Shown: positions 17,151 to 26,600, counted from the first letter of the stretch. The stretch: 64,000 nucleotides of DNA from Streptomyces sp. 11x1 (GCF_032598905.1 NZ_CP122458.1:744001-808000), one strand, 5' to 3'. Numbers and translations: made by a program. Notes: generated by a model from the letters alone, not told the origin.

Positions 17151-18020
17151 TCACACCGAGATGAACGGCTCCGTCAGATGCGGCGTCGCCAGGTGCAGCG
17201 TGGTGGCGGTTCCACGGTCGAGCATGCGCTCCCTCGCGTGCCGGGCCGCCTCAGGGTCGCTCTCGTGCGAGTAGGCGAGCTCGGGATGGAGCAGTTGGAG
17301 TGCGTGCACCAGGAGATCGCCGGTGACGAGCGCCCGTTCGCGCCCGTCGGCGACCAGCACGCTCTGGTGCCCGGGCGTGTGACCGGGCGTGGCGACCACG
17401 CGCCCGGCGCGCAGCGCCGTGTCCCCGTCGAGGAGCCGGAGCTGACCGGTCGCCAGGAGCGGGTCGGTGAGGGTATCGCGAAGGTGCGGGTTGAGCACGT
17501 CTAGGACGTCGAACTCAGCCCGCTGAAGCAGGTATTCGGCGTTCGGGAAATAGGGGCGGCGGCCACTGGCCGAGCCGCCGGTCGAGGCGTTGCCGCCCAC
17601 GGCGCCGCCCGCCGAGGGGACGACCGCTTCCGTCACGACCGCCCAGCCGACGTGGTCGGTGTGCAGATGCGTGAGCACCACCGTGTCGACGTCGGCCGGG
17701 TCGATGCCCGCGGCGGTGAGCGACTCGGGGAGCACGCCGGGCACGGGCGCCCACGAACCGGCCGGGCTGTCCGCCGGACCGATCCCGGCGTCCACGACGG
17801 TCAGGCCCCTGTCGCTGCGGATCGCGTACGCGCGGAACCGGAGCCACCAGCGGCCCTCGGCGTCGACCGCGCCCGGGTCGTAGCGGTCGGCCTCGGCCCA
17901 CTGAGCGGCCGTTGCCCCGGGGAAGGCCTCGGTGCGCGGGGAGAAGAAGGGGCCCTCGGCGTCGGCCAGAGCGATGATCTCGGTCGAACCGATCCGGAGG
18001 CGGGGAACGCTGATGGGCAT
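17151..18020 (-). CDS. MBL-fold metallo-hydrolase
   Basis: 289 aa. The zinc signature 'VVLTHLHTDHVGW' (HxHxDH), a downstream 'TPGHTPGHQSVLV' His, the Asp in 'LVTGDLLVHALQ' and a late His are all present, so the dinuclear site looks complete. It resembles the lactonase/hydrolase group (quorum-quenching-like), but the substrate cannot be told. A Ser/Gly-rich insertion (GGAVGGNASTGGSASG) sits after the metal motif. Divergent from the acyltransferase gene. Confidence 0.85.
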   Translation of the reverse strand: MPISVPRLRIGSTEIIALADAEGPFFSPRTEAFPGATAAQWAEADRYDPGAVDAEGRWWLRFRAYAIRSDRGLTVVDAGIGPADSPAGSWAPVPGVLPESLTAAGIDPADVDTVVLTHLHTDHVGWAVVTEAVVPSAGGAVGGNASTGGSASGRRPYFPNAEYLLQRAEFDVLDVLNPHLRDTLTDPLLATGQLRLLDGDTALRAGRVVATPGHTPGHQSVLVADGRERALVTGDLLVHALQLLHPELAYSHESDPEAARHARERMLDRGTATTLHLATPHLTEPFISV

Positions 18021-18145
18021 GGCCGCGATCCTGCCATGCCCTGTACGCAGGCGGCGGTTCGCCGCATGCCGTGACATGACGATCTCGGTGTGCACAAGGT
18101 GATCTCGGACGCGGCGCCGTCGCATGGGTACCGGCGCCGTCGAAG

Positions 18146-18163
18146 TTGAGTACGCGCACTCAA
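18146..18163. promoter_or_regulatory. 18-bp palindrome in the MBL/acyltransferase divergent region
   Basis: TTGAGTACGCGCACTCAA is palindromic except for one mismatched pair. It lies between the divergent starts at 18020 and 18226. Size and symmetry suit a TetR- or PadR-type dimer site; no such regulator is encoded next to it. Confidence 0.45.
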
Positions 18164-18225
18164 GATCCGGTGCCGCGGCCGCCCCGACGATGGGAGTCTT
18201 CCTCGTCGAGATCGGGAGAGACCTC

Positions 18226-18888
18226 ATGTTCAGCCGCCTCGCCGACGTCCTGGTGCCCGCCGTCGGACGTCTCACGGTGACCACCGATGCCGGATCCGTC
18301 TGCGCACCGGGCAGCATCGTCGTCGCGAACCACACCTCGCTCGCCGATCCCGCGATCGTGCTCGCCGCGCTGCACCGCCTCGGCGTCGAGCCCGTCGCCA
18401 TGGGTGCCGCGGGTCTGTGGCGGATCCCGCTGCTGGGCCGCGCGCTCACCCGCGAGGGATACATCCCGGTGTACCGGAGGGACCCGCGCGCCGCCGACGC
18501 GCTCGACCTCGCCGCCGACGCTCTGGCGCGGGGCCGGACGGTCCTCATCTACGCCGAGGGCGGGATCCCGGTCCGCAAGGACGTCGCCGAAGCCGCGCCC
18601 GGGGAGTTCCGCAGCGGTCTGACCCGGCTCGCGGCACGCACCGGGGCGCCCGTCGTCCCGGTCGGGCAGGCCGGGGCCCGCCGGGTCACTTCCGGCGGTA
18701 CGGCCAAGCAGCTGGCGGGGCTGTTCACCGCGCCCCTGCGCCGCCCCGCACTCCACGTCCACGTCGGAGCGCCGCTCTCCCTCATCGCCGATCACACCGC
18801 GAACACCCGCCAGGCGCACGCGGCGGTGACCGCCGCCTGGCGCACGGCCGCGGCCCGCCTCGGCGAACCGGCCGCGCTCGCCGCGTGA
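18226..18888 (+). CDS. 1-acylglycerol-3-phosphate acyltransferase-like (PlsC family)
   Basis: 220 aa. The HX4D catalytic motif occurs in 'IVVANHTSLADPAIVLAAL', followed by 'LGRALTREGYIPVYRR' and the 'LIYAEGGIPVR' substrate motif, the PlsC order. It should transfer an acyl chain to a lysophospholipid or related acceptor at the membrane. ATG 18226 has GGGAGA at the right distance; in-frame upstream ATGs lack a site and would run through the palindrome. Confidence 0.8.
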   Translation: MFSRLADVLVPAVGRLTVTTDAGSVCAPGSIVVANHTSLADPAIVLAALHRLGVEPVAMGAAGLWRIPLLGRALTREGYIPVYRRDPRAADALDLAADALARGRTVLIYAEGGIPVRKDVAEAAPGEFRSGLTRLAARTGAPVVPVGQAGARRVTSGGTAKQLAGLFTAPLRRPALHVHVGAPLSLIADHTANTRQAHAAVTAAWRTAAARLGEPAALAA

Positions 18889-18958
18889 CGCCCCACCCCA
18901 GCCTGCACGGCTGTTCAGTCGGTGGCCCTCCGGTTCCGCGCGTTGTTACGGTCGTCGC

Positions 18959-18982
18959 ATGATTCACGTCGTCTACCTCTGA
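18959..18982 (+). promoter_or_regulatory. Short upstream ORF (MIHVVYL), possible attenuation leader
   Basis: An 8-codon ORF (MIHVVYL, stop) lies ~160 bp before the ABC-F relic, in a long GC-rich leader that can fold. ABC-F resistance genes of Gram-positive bacteria are often switched on by ribosome stalling on such leader peptides. Length and position fit, but no stalling motif can be proved. Confidence 0.3.
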
Positions 18983-19140
18983 CCGGGCCCCGGGCTCCGC
19001 TCCTCACGTATGTGACGAGCCGGAAGCCACGAGTTCGCCCACGACCCCCGCTCCCCGTCGAGCCGGGTCGTTCGTCAGAGCCGGTGCGCTCCCCCGGTCG
19101 TTCCCGAGGTGACGTGTGCCTCCTGCCGGAGGAAGAGAAC

Positions 19141-19530
19141 ATGACTGTTTCTGCCCTGCCTGCCCGCGACCGGGCCCAGTTGACCTGCGCCGGTGTCCAC
19201 GTCCACCGCGGCGGGCGTCCCGTGCTGCACGACGTGGAGATGAACGTGTCCGGCCGAGCAGGAGATGCCGGCCGAGGGCGGGCGTACGGTCGGCGACGTG
19301 GTCGAGGAGCACCTCGCCGACGCCCGGGCCCGCGCCGCGGCGACTGGAGGCGACCACCTCGGCGTTGGCCGAGGGACGGCCCGGTGCCGAGGACGCCTAC
19401 ACCTACGCCCTGGAGGCGGCGCGGTCCTGGACGCCTGGGACGCCGACCGACGGGTCGACGTCGTCCTCGCCGGGCTCGGCGCCGTCGACGACCGGACCCG
19501 CCCGCTCGCCACGCTCTCCGTCGGCCAGCG
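19141..19530 (+). pseudogene. ABC-F ATPase (antibiotic-resistance type), fragmented
   Basis: Starts well: ATG 19141 with ribosome site GGAGGAAG and 'MTVSALPARDRAQLTCAGVH', '[18 protein letters not shown]', the opening of Streptomyces ABC-F proteins. The Walker A region is then deleted, and the sequence resumes with '[20 protein letters not shown]', '[20 protein letters not shown]' and '[11 protein letters not shown]' (the signature motif) through at least two frameshifts. The second ATPase half is gone; the sequence runs straight into a serine hydrolase relic. Confidence 0.7.
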
Positions 19531-19849
19531 CCCTCGATCTGGCCCGCCTGGGTCAACTCTGCCTGCGGGACGGGGTGTGGGGCGAGCGGCAGGTCGTCTC
19601 GTGGCGGTGGATCGAGGAGTTGTGGACGCCCTGCCGGGTCAAGACGAACTACGGCCTGTCCTGGTGGCTCAACGACGACCGCACGGTCTGGCCCTCGGCG
19701 CCCGCCTCCGGGCGCTGTGCCCGGGCAACGGCGGCAACCACCTGCTGTGGGTCGACCCGGCGCGCGAACCGGGGATCAGCTCCCGCTGGGACGCGGAGGT
19801 CGAGACGCTCCTGGCGGGGGTGTCGCGGGCGGTGGCGCCAGGTGGCTGA
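19531..19849 (+). pseudogene. Beta-lactamase-like serine hydrolase, C-terminal fragment
   Basis: '[20 protein letters not shown]' then '[19 protein letters not shown]' and '[14 protein letters not shown]', followed after a frameshift by '[20 protein letters not shown]' and '[16 protein letters not shown]'. This is the end of the class C beta-lactamase/esterase family (the late GxGGN part). The catalytic SxxK and YxN regions are absent. The junction with the ABC-F relic is seamless, pointing to a deletion that joined two once separate genes. Confidence 0.65.
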
Positions 19850-19928
19850 GCTGCGGGGCGTCGAGAAATTCGGTGGGCCCGGGGCCTGTCCCCACGTGAC
19901 AATCAGGGGCCATCAAGGGGAGGAACAC

Positions 19929-21137
19929 ATGAGCCAGGCCCACCTGACTCTTCACGGGCTGCTGCCGCCGGACGAGCTCGCGGCGGCGCTCGAAGCGGGG
20001 CACGTCACGCGCAAGTCGCACCCGGAACTGCCGCTGTCCATCTACACCTACACGAGGACATGCCAGTACGAGCGGGTGTGGAACCGGGTGACCACGCGGT
20101 GCCGGGGCCTCGTGGCCGACGACGCCACCGGGGAGATCGTCGCGCTGCCGCTGCCGAAGTTCTTCAACGTCGGTGAGCACGAGGCCGGTCAGCCCTACGC
20201 CCCGAGCCTCCCGGACGAGCCGTTCGAGGTGTACGACAAGGTCGACGGCAGCCTGGCGGTGGTGTTCCACTACGCCGGCCGGTGGCGGGTCGCGTCCAAG
20301 GGGTCGTTCGTGAGCGTGCAGGCCACCTGGGCGCAGCGACTGCTGGACGCGAAGGACACGTCCGGCCTCGTGCCCGGGGTGACCTACCTGGCCGAGGTCC
20401 TGTACCCGGAGAACCGGATCGTCGTCGACTACGGCGACCGTCGGGACGTGGTGCTGCTGGCCGCGTTCGCCAAGGACGGCACCGAAGTCGCCCTGGCGGA
20501 GGCCGCCGTGGGGTGGCGGGGCGTCGGCTCGGTCGTCACCGTGCGCCCCGCCGTGCCGCTCGCCGAGCTGCTGGCGATGACGGACGGCAACCGGCTGCCG
20601 GGCGGCCTGCCGGCCAGGGGCACCGACGCGGAGGGCTTCGTACTGCGCTTCGCCTCGGGTGTACGGGCCAAGGCCAAGTTCGCGGAGTACGTGCGGCTGC
20701 ACAAGGTGCTGACCGGGGTGACCGAGCGGGACATCTGGCGCGGTCACGGCATCCAGCGGTTCGCCGGCCTGCCCGCCAAGCAGGTGGCGCAGGCGCTGAA
20801 CTGCTCCCCCGAGGACGTCGTCGCGTCCGGCGGCCGGCCCCTGGACGCGCTGCTGGAGCAGGTGCCCGACGAGTTCGACGCCTGGGTGCGCGGTGTCGTC
20901 ACGGGCATCGAGAAGCAGGTCGAGGACCGTGAGCGGGCGATCGACGAGGCGTTCCGGTCGCTCGCGCATCTCGCGGGCGACCGGGGTGCGTTCGCCCGCG
21001 CGGTGCGGGACCTGCCCGACACGGCAGTGCGCCCCGCCATGTTCCAGCGCCTGGACGGGCGTTCGACCGTCCTCGTGACGTACCGATCCACCCGACCGGA
21101 GGCGTCCGACCCCTTCAAGAACGACGAGGAGAACTGA
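19929..21137 (+). CDS. Rnl1-like RNA ligase
   Basis: 402 aa. Nucleotidyltransferase motif I is KVDGS (Lys104, the adenylated residue) in 'EVYDKVDGSLAVVFHY'; motif III-like 'YLAEVLYPENRIVVDY', motif IV 'AEGFVLRFASG' and motif V 'RAKAKFAEYVRLHK' follow. The helical C-terminal part resembles T4 RNA ligase 1. It should seal 3'-OH/5'-phosphate RNA ends using ATP. ATG 19929 follows GGGGAGGAA. The next gene, 2 bp away, encodes the matching end-healing enzyme. Confidence 0.88.
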   Translation: MSQAHLTLHGLLPPDELAAALEAGHVTRKSHPELPLSIYTYTRTCQYERVWNRVTTRCRGLVADDATGEIVALPLPKFFNVGEHEAGQPYAPSLPDEPFEVYDKVDGSLAVVFHYAGRWRVASKGSFVSVQATWAQRLLDAKDTSGLVPGVTYLAEVLYPENRIVVDYGDRRDVVLLAAFAKDGTEVALAEAAVGWRGVGSVVTVRPAVPLAELLAMTDGNRLPGGLPARGTDAEGFVLRFASGVRAKAKFAEYVRLHKVLTGVTERDIWRGHGIQRFAGLPAKQVAQALNCSPEDVVASGGRPLDALLEQVPDEFDAWVRGVVTGIEKQVEDRERAIDEAFRSLAHLAGDRGAFARAVRDLPDTAVRPAMFQRLDGRSTVLVTYRSTRPEASDPFKNDEEN

Positions 21138-21139
21138 CC

Positions 21140-22060
21140 GTGCCCGTGGTACACGTCATGACGGGGCTGCCCGCCTCGGGGAAGACGACGGCCGCGCGCG
21201 AGCTGCAGGCGGAGTCCGGGGGCCGGATGCGCCGCGTCAACCTCGACGATCTGCGGCAGATGCTCGACATCCCGCAGCCCGAGGGCGCCGAGCGCCGGTC
21301 GCACGCGCACGAGCAGACCGTGCTGGCGATCCAGGACGCGGCGGTACGGGCGGCCGTCGACGGCGGTTTCGACGTCGTCGTGGACAACACGCACATGACG
21401 CCGCACATCCCGAAGCGGCTGAAGGCGGCCGTGGCGGGGCTGGCCACGTTCGTCGTGCACGACTTCACCGACGTGCCGGTGGAGGAGTGCCTGCGGCGGG
21501 ACGCCGCGCGGGAGCGGCCGGTCGGTGAGGAGATCATCCGGATCCTCGCCGACAAGCACGAGAAGTCCCGCAGAGGCGGCTGGCGGCTCACGGCGGAGTG
21601 GCTGAACGACGAGCCCGCCGTCGAGCCGTACACCGCCGACCCGGCGCTGCCCTCGGCGGTCATGCGCGACATCGACGGCACGCTCGCCCTGCGCGGCGAC
21701 CGGGGCGCGTACGACTTCACGCGCTGCGAGGAGGACCTGCTCAACGTGTCGGTGCGCGGCGCGCTGCGTTCGTTCCGCGGCGCCGACGGTGATGTGATCG
21801 TCCTGCTCTCCGGGCGCGGGGAGGAGCACCGGGACCGGACGGAGGCGTGGCTGCGCGCACATGAGGTGCCGTACGACGAGCTGTGGATGCGGGCGGCCGG
21901 TGACCGGCGTCGCGACGACGTGGTGAAGGCGGAGCTGTTCGACCGGCATGTGCGGCACCGCTTCGCCGTACGGGTTTCGCTCGACGACCGGGACCGGGTC
22001 GTCGCCGTGTGGCGGCGGATGGGGCTGCCGACCTGGCAGGTCAACTACGGCAACTTCTAG
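21140..22060 (+). CDS. Polynucleotide kinase/phosphatase (T4 Pnkp-like)
   Basis: 306 aa from GTG 21140 (AGGAG upstream). The N-terminal kinase has the P-loop GLPASGKTT (residues 9-17) and 'VVVDNTHMTPHIPKRL'. The C-terminal HAD phosphatase has 'RDIDGTLAL' (Asp177, Asp179), 'VIVLLSGRGEEHRDRTEAWL' and 'RHRFAVRVSLDDRDRVVAVW'. Kinase-then-phosphatase is the T4 order. It would phosphorylate 5'-OH ends and clear 3'-phosphates so that the adjacent ligase can join them, as in tRNA repair after anticodon-nuclease damage. Confidence 0.9.
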   Translation: MPVVHVMTGLPASGKTTAARELQAESGGRMRRVNLDDLRQMLDIPQPEGAERRSHAHEQTVLAIQDAAVRAAVDGGFDVVVDNTHMTPHIPKRLKAAVAGLATFVVHDFTDVPVEECLRRDAARERPVGEEIIRILADKHEKSRRGGWRLTAEWLNDEPAVEPYTADPALPSAVMRDIDGTLALRGDRGAYDFTRCEEDLLNVSVRGALRSFRGADGDVIVLLSGRGEEHRDRTEAWLRAHEVPYDELWMRAAGDRRRDDVVKAELFDRHVRHRFAVRVSLDDRDRVVAVWRRMGLPTWQVNYGNF

Positions 22061-22122
22061 GCCGCGCCGCCGGCCGCCGGGGCGGGGGTGAGCGGGCCGG
22101 TCGGCCCGTGGGCGTCCGCTGG

Positions 22123-22128
22123 TAAAAT
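22123..22128 (+). promoter_or_regulatory. -10 box of the helicase promoter
   Basis: TAAAAT in CTGGTAAAATGGGAGCACG is a near-consensus -10 in otherwise GC-rich sequence, giving a 5' UTR of roughly 85 nt before the TTG start. No clear -35 is seen. Confidence 0.5.
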
Positions 22129-22148
22129 GGGAGCACGCTTCGACACCG

Positions 22149-22180
22149 CCGGGGCCCGTACCGAGGGGTACGGGCCCCGG
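22149..22180 (+). promoter_or_regulatory. Strong 5'-UTR hairpin before the DEAD-box helicase
   Basis: CCGGGGCCCGTACC pairs perfectly with GGTACGGGCCCCGG across a GAGG loop (14 bp). It lies ~20 nt before the ribosome site of the helicase, in its untranslated leader. It could slow decay, act as a cold-sensitive switch or attenuate transcription. DEAD-box helicases commonly have structured leaders on which they act themselves. Confidence 0.55.
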
Positions 22181-22216
22181 CGCGTTCCGGGCGACCACAC
22201 CAGGAAGGGTTCCCTT

Positions 22217-23641
22217 TTGACCGCGCAGCCGTCGTCCTCGGCCCCCGGGCTCTCCGCCACCGACGCCCCCCTGCACACCACCGAGTCGGCGGGCGAGTCC
22301 GCGACGCCGGAGACGGCGTCCCGGGACCTGCCGCCGGCCGAGTCCTTCGACACGCTCGGGCTGCCGCCGGAGCTGCTGCGGACCATGACCGAGCTCGGGG
22401 TGCGCGAGCCCTTCCCGATCCAGGCGGCGACCCTGCCGAACGCGCTGGCCGGCCGTGACGTCCTCGGCCGGGCCCGCACCGGTTCGGGCAAGACGCTGGC
22501 GTTCGGGCTCGCGCTCCTGGTCCGGACGGCGGGGCTGCGGGCGGAGTCGAAGCGGCCCCTGGCGCTCGTTCTGGTCCCGACCCGGGAACTCGCACAGCAG
22601 GTGGACGACGCGCTGACGCCGTACGCGCGGACCCTGGGGGTGCGACTGGCGACGGTGGTCGGCGGGCTGTCGATCAACAAGCAGCAGGCGATGCTGCGGT
22701 CCGGTGCCGAGGTGGTCCTCGCGACACCGGGGCGGCTGGCCGACCTGGTGTCCCGTCGGGACTGCCACCTCGACCGGGTCCGGATCACGGTGCTGGACGA
22801 GGCGGACCAGATGTGCGACCTGGGGTTCCTGCCGCAGGTGTCGGAGATCCTGGACCAGGTCCGGCCCGACGGGCAGCGACTGCTGTTCTCCGCCACCCTC
22901 GACCGCGACGTCGACCAGCTGGTGCGCGGCCATCTGCACGATCCGGTGCTCGCCTCGGTCGACCGGGTCGCCGGCTCGGTCACCACGATGGAACACCATG
23001 TGCTGAACATCCACCCCGCCGACAAGTACGCGACGGCGACCGAGATCGCCGCCCGGGACGGCCGGGTGCTGATGTTCCTCGACACCAAGGCCGGGGTGGA
23101 CCAGTTCACCCGCCATCTGCGGGCCAGCGGCGTACGGGCCGCCGCCCTGCACAGCGGCAAGTCGCAGCCCCAACGCACGCACACGCTCGGGCAGTTCAAG
23201 GACGGCGCGGTCACCGTGCTGGTGGCCACCAACGTGGCGGCCCGGGGCATTCACATCGACGCGCTCGACCTCGTCGTCAACGTGGACCCACCCGCCGACG
23301 CCAAGGACTATCTGCACCGCGGCGGACGCACCGCGCGCGCCGGGGAGTCCGGGAAGGTGGTCACCCTGGTCACCCCCAACCAGCGGCGCGACGTCAACCG
23401 GATGATGTCCGAGGCCAAGATCCGGCCGACGGTCACCCAAGTGCGGTCCGGCGAGGCGCGATTGACCGCCATCACCGGGGCGAAGCGGCCACCGGCCGGG
23501 ACGAAGTCCAACGGCGGCAACGCGCCCTTCCGGGGCCTCGGCACCCGGCCGGGGCGCCCGGCGAAGGAGTCGCGCAAGGCCGCCGAGGCCCGGAAGGCGG
23601 CGGAGGCCCGCGCGGCCGCCCGGGTGCGCAAGGGGCGCTGA
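22217..23641 (+). CDS. DEAD-box RNA helicase
   Basis: 474 aa. Q motif ('LGVREPFPIQAATLP'), motif I 'ARTGSGKT', Ia 'LVPTRELAQQV', Ib 'LATPGRLADL', II 'VLDEADQM', III 'LFSATLD', V 'ATNVAARGIHIDAL' and VI 'YLHRGGRTARAG' are all present. The N-terminal ~45 residues are disordered; the C-terminus is a basic Arg/Lys/Ala tail for RNA binding. TTG 22217 follows AGGAAGGG. It unwinds RNA, probably in cold adaptation or RNA turnover. Codirectional with the RNA repair pair but with its own promoter. Confidence 0.92.
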   Translation: MTAQPSSSAPGLSATDAPLHTTESAGESATPETASRDLPPAESFDTLGLPPELLRTMTELGVREPFPIQAATLPNALAGRDVLGRARTGSGKTLAFGLALLVRTAGLRAESKRPLALVLVPTRELAQQVDDALTPYARTLGVRLATVVGGLSINKQQAMLRSGAEVVLATPGRLADLVSRRDCHLDRVRITVLDEADQMCDLGFLPQVSEILDQVRPDGQRLLFSATLDRDVDQLVRGHLHDPVLASVDRVAGSVTTMEHHVLNIHPADKYATATEIAARDGRVLMFLDTKAGVDQFTRHLRASGVRAAALHSGKSQPQRTHTLGQFKDGAVTVLVATNVAARGIHIDALDLVVNVDPPADAKDYLHRGGRTARAGESGKVVTLVTPNQRRDVNRMMSEAKIRPTVTQVRSGEARLTAITGAKRPPAGTKSNGGNAPFRGLGTRPGRPAKESRKAAEARKAAEARAAARVRKGR

Positions 23642-23693
23642 CACCCGCGCACCGCTCGGCCGAGGTGAGCGGGCCGTGGACGGACCGGCTCGC

Positions 23694-26600
23694 TCAGGAG
23701 CCGGGGGCGAGGCCGAGGGCGGTGAGGGCTTCCCTGCCGGTGGCGGTGTGGTCGCCTCCGGCGAGGAGGAGGGTGCGGGCCGACTGATAGGGGCAGCCCG
23801 CCGCGTCGAACGCCTTCGCGGCGGCGAGCCGGCCGGGCAGGTCGCCGTCCAGGAGCGCCTGCGCCCGGTCCAGTTGGGCGGTGACGACCGGGTTGCCGGC
23901 GACCGTTCGCCGGGCGGCGGCGACCCGCGCGCGGGCCTCCGGGTGGCCGGAGAGGACCGAGGCCTCGGCGCGCAGGCCCACGTACCAGTGGTGCCAGATC
24001 CAGGAGACCCACTTCCACACCTCGTCCGGTTCCGGTGCCACCCGGGCCAGGGCCGCGTCCGGGTCGCCGTGGTGGAGCAGGACCATGGCGTCGAAGACCG
24101 CGCCGTAGCCGTGGTGGTGCTCCGCCGCCGTGCCGGCCTCCTCGACGGTCGTCAGCCAGGCCGACCGTGCGTTGTGGTCGCCGCGCAGTCCGTGGATCAT
24201 CGCGACGGCCGCGGCGGCGGGGCCGAGCGAGAACGACCGCTGACGGCCGCTCCTGCGCCAGGAGTCGAGGAACCGTTCGCTCCCCCTGAGCACGTCCCTG
24301 CCGTGGCCCGCGAACGCGTCCGCGACCATCAGCCAGGACGTGGCGTGGTGGGCCACCTCGGCGAACAGCGGGTGGCCGGCGAGCTGCCCGCCCCATCGGC
24401 GGGCCTGCGCCAGCTCGCCGACGCCGAGGGCGGTGCCGGCGGCCATGGCGAGGGCGTCCATCCGTTCCTGTGTGGCGGCCGGGGTGGGTGGCGCGGGGGC
24501 CAGGACGTCGATCCGACGCCGGGCGGCCTCCGCCGCGCCGAACGGGTCACCGGCCCAGGTCCGGGCCCCGGAAAGCGCGTCGAGAGCGGCGGACTCGGCG
24601 ACCGGGTCCCCCGCGCACCGAGCCAGCCGGACGGCCCGCTCGGCATGACGGACGGTCTCCCGCGCACTGTTGTCCACGTCCCCCTGAACGGCCCCGAAGG
24701 CGTCCACGACCACGGCGGCTTCGGCGAGAGCGATGGCAGCGGCCGCACCCGTGACCGGCGGCTCGGCGGCCGGGCCGGGCGACGGGGAGGCCGACGGATC
24801 GTGCGACGCATGACCGGCGGCGCCGGGCGGCAGTTTCATGGCGCCGGAGAGTTCGCGAGCCGCGGTGAGCAGGGCGGTCGCCTCGTCCGGTGTGGGGAGC
24901 TGGGCGAACTCGCTGGAGAAGCGGTACGCGACGGTGGCGGCGGCTGCCAGGTCGCGGGCCGCGCCGATGCGATCGCCCGCCCGGCAGGCCGCCTCGGCGG
25001 CCGCGCGGTGCAGGCGGTACATGTCATCGCCGTGCCGCCGGCATCCGGCGACCCCGGCGGCCTCGCGCAGGGCTGCGGCAGCGGCGGCGGCACCGGCCGC
25101 GCGCGCCGCGGCGCCGGCAGTGTCCGCGACCCCGTGGTCCGCGCCGACGCCGTCACCACCCCCTCCAGCGACACCGACGATCTCGGCGGCCGGCTCCGCC
25201 CCAAGAACGCGCAGGGCCTCACCGGCGCCACCGGCCGGCGCGGCGACGCCGACCCGGCCTACGGCCGCGGCCACACCGCCGAAGACACCGGCCGCGTCCC
25301 CCGTCCGCATGCCCTGCCGGGCGCCTCCGGCGTCTCCGGTCTCCCTGGCATCCCGAGCGTCCCCACTGTGCCCGGCGTCTCCGGTACCCCTGGGGTCCCC
25401 GGCATTCCCGGCCTCCCGAGCGTCCCCGCCGCCCCCGGCCCCCGGAGCTTCTCCGCTGTCTCCAGCGCCCCAGGCATCCCCGGCATCCTGAACGTCCCCG
25501 GTATCCCCAGCCTCGCGAGCGTCCCCACCGTCCCCGGCCCATCCGCCGTCCCCGGCATCCCGAGCTTCCCCGCTGTCTCCAGCACCCCAGGCATCCCCGG
25601 CATCCCCGACATCCCGAGCCGACCCGCTGCCCCCAGCGCCCCCGGCCGCCCCAGCCGCCCCAGCCGCCCCAGCCGCCCCAGCCGCCCCAGCCGCCCCAGC
25701 CAGCGTCGCCGCCTGTTCGTATCGTTGTTGGCTTTCGCTGAGCAGGTTACGGGTGAAGGTCAGGCCCGCCAGGGCGAGGGCGAGGTGGTGGGCGGGGGTG
25801 CGGTGGTCCGGTCGGGCGGCCGCCCAGGACAGGGCCGCGCGGAGGTCGTCGGCGACGGCGTCGAAGCGTGCGCGCCAGTCGGGGGCATCGGCCCCTGCGA
25901 GGGCAGCCGCCCCGGCCAGGCACCAGGCGACGTGGCGCGACCGTACCCCCGTCAGCTCGTCGGCGTCGGCGAGCCGCTCGGTCCCGTACTGGCGGATGGT
26001 CTCCAGCGCCTGGTAGCGGGTGCCGGTCGCGGTCGGTGTCGCGGTGAGCAGGCTCTGTTCGGCGAGTCGGCCGAGCCCGTCGCCCACCGCCGCCGGGTCC
26101 AGCGGCGCGAACCCGGCGACGACGCCAGCCGCCTCGGCGGTGAACGGCATGGCGAACACCGAGACCCGCCGCAGCAGCGCCCGGTCCGGCGGTTCCAGCA
26201 GATCGTGGCTCCAGTCGAGCGCGGCCCGCACCGACCGGTGCCGGTCGTCCGCGCGAGGGCCGCCCGCGAGGATCCGCAACTGGTCGGAAAGGCCGGCCGC
26301 CAGACCGTCCGGTCCGAGCGTGGGCCAGCGTGCCGCCGCCAGTTCGATCGCGAGCGCCATGCCGTCGAGGCGTTCGCAGATGGCCGCGATCCGGTCGTGC
26401 AGGTCCGGTTCGGGTGGGCGGCCGACCGCCGCCGCCCGGTCCAGGAACAGCGTCACGGCCTCCGAGTCTCCGCCGCCGGCCGACGACAGCGGCGGCACCG
26501 GGAAGACCCACTCGAACGGCACCATCATCCGGGCCCGGCTCGTCGCGAGCACCCGTAGCCCCGGGCAGGCGACCAACAGCCGTTCCAGGAAGGGCGCGAC

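Noticed and set aside
25259..25710. Collagen-like Gly-x-Pro protein on the + strand
   Set aside because: It is the antisense reading of the (GDAGDA)n repeat in the LuxR-type gene. It has no start with a ribosome site, and the minus-strand frame contains all the family domains.
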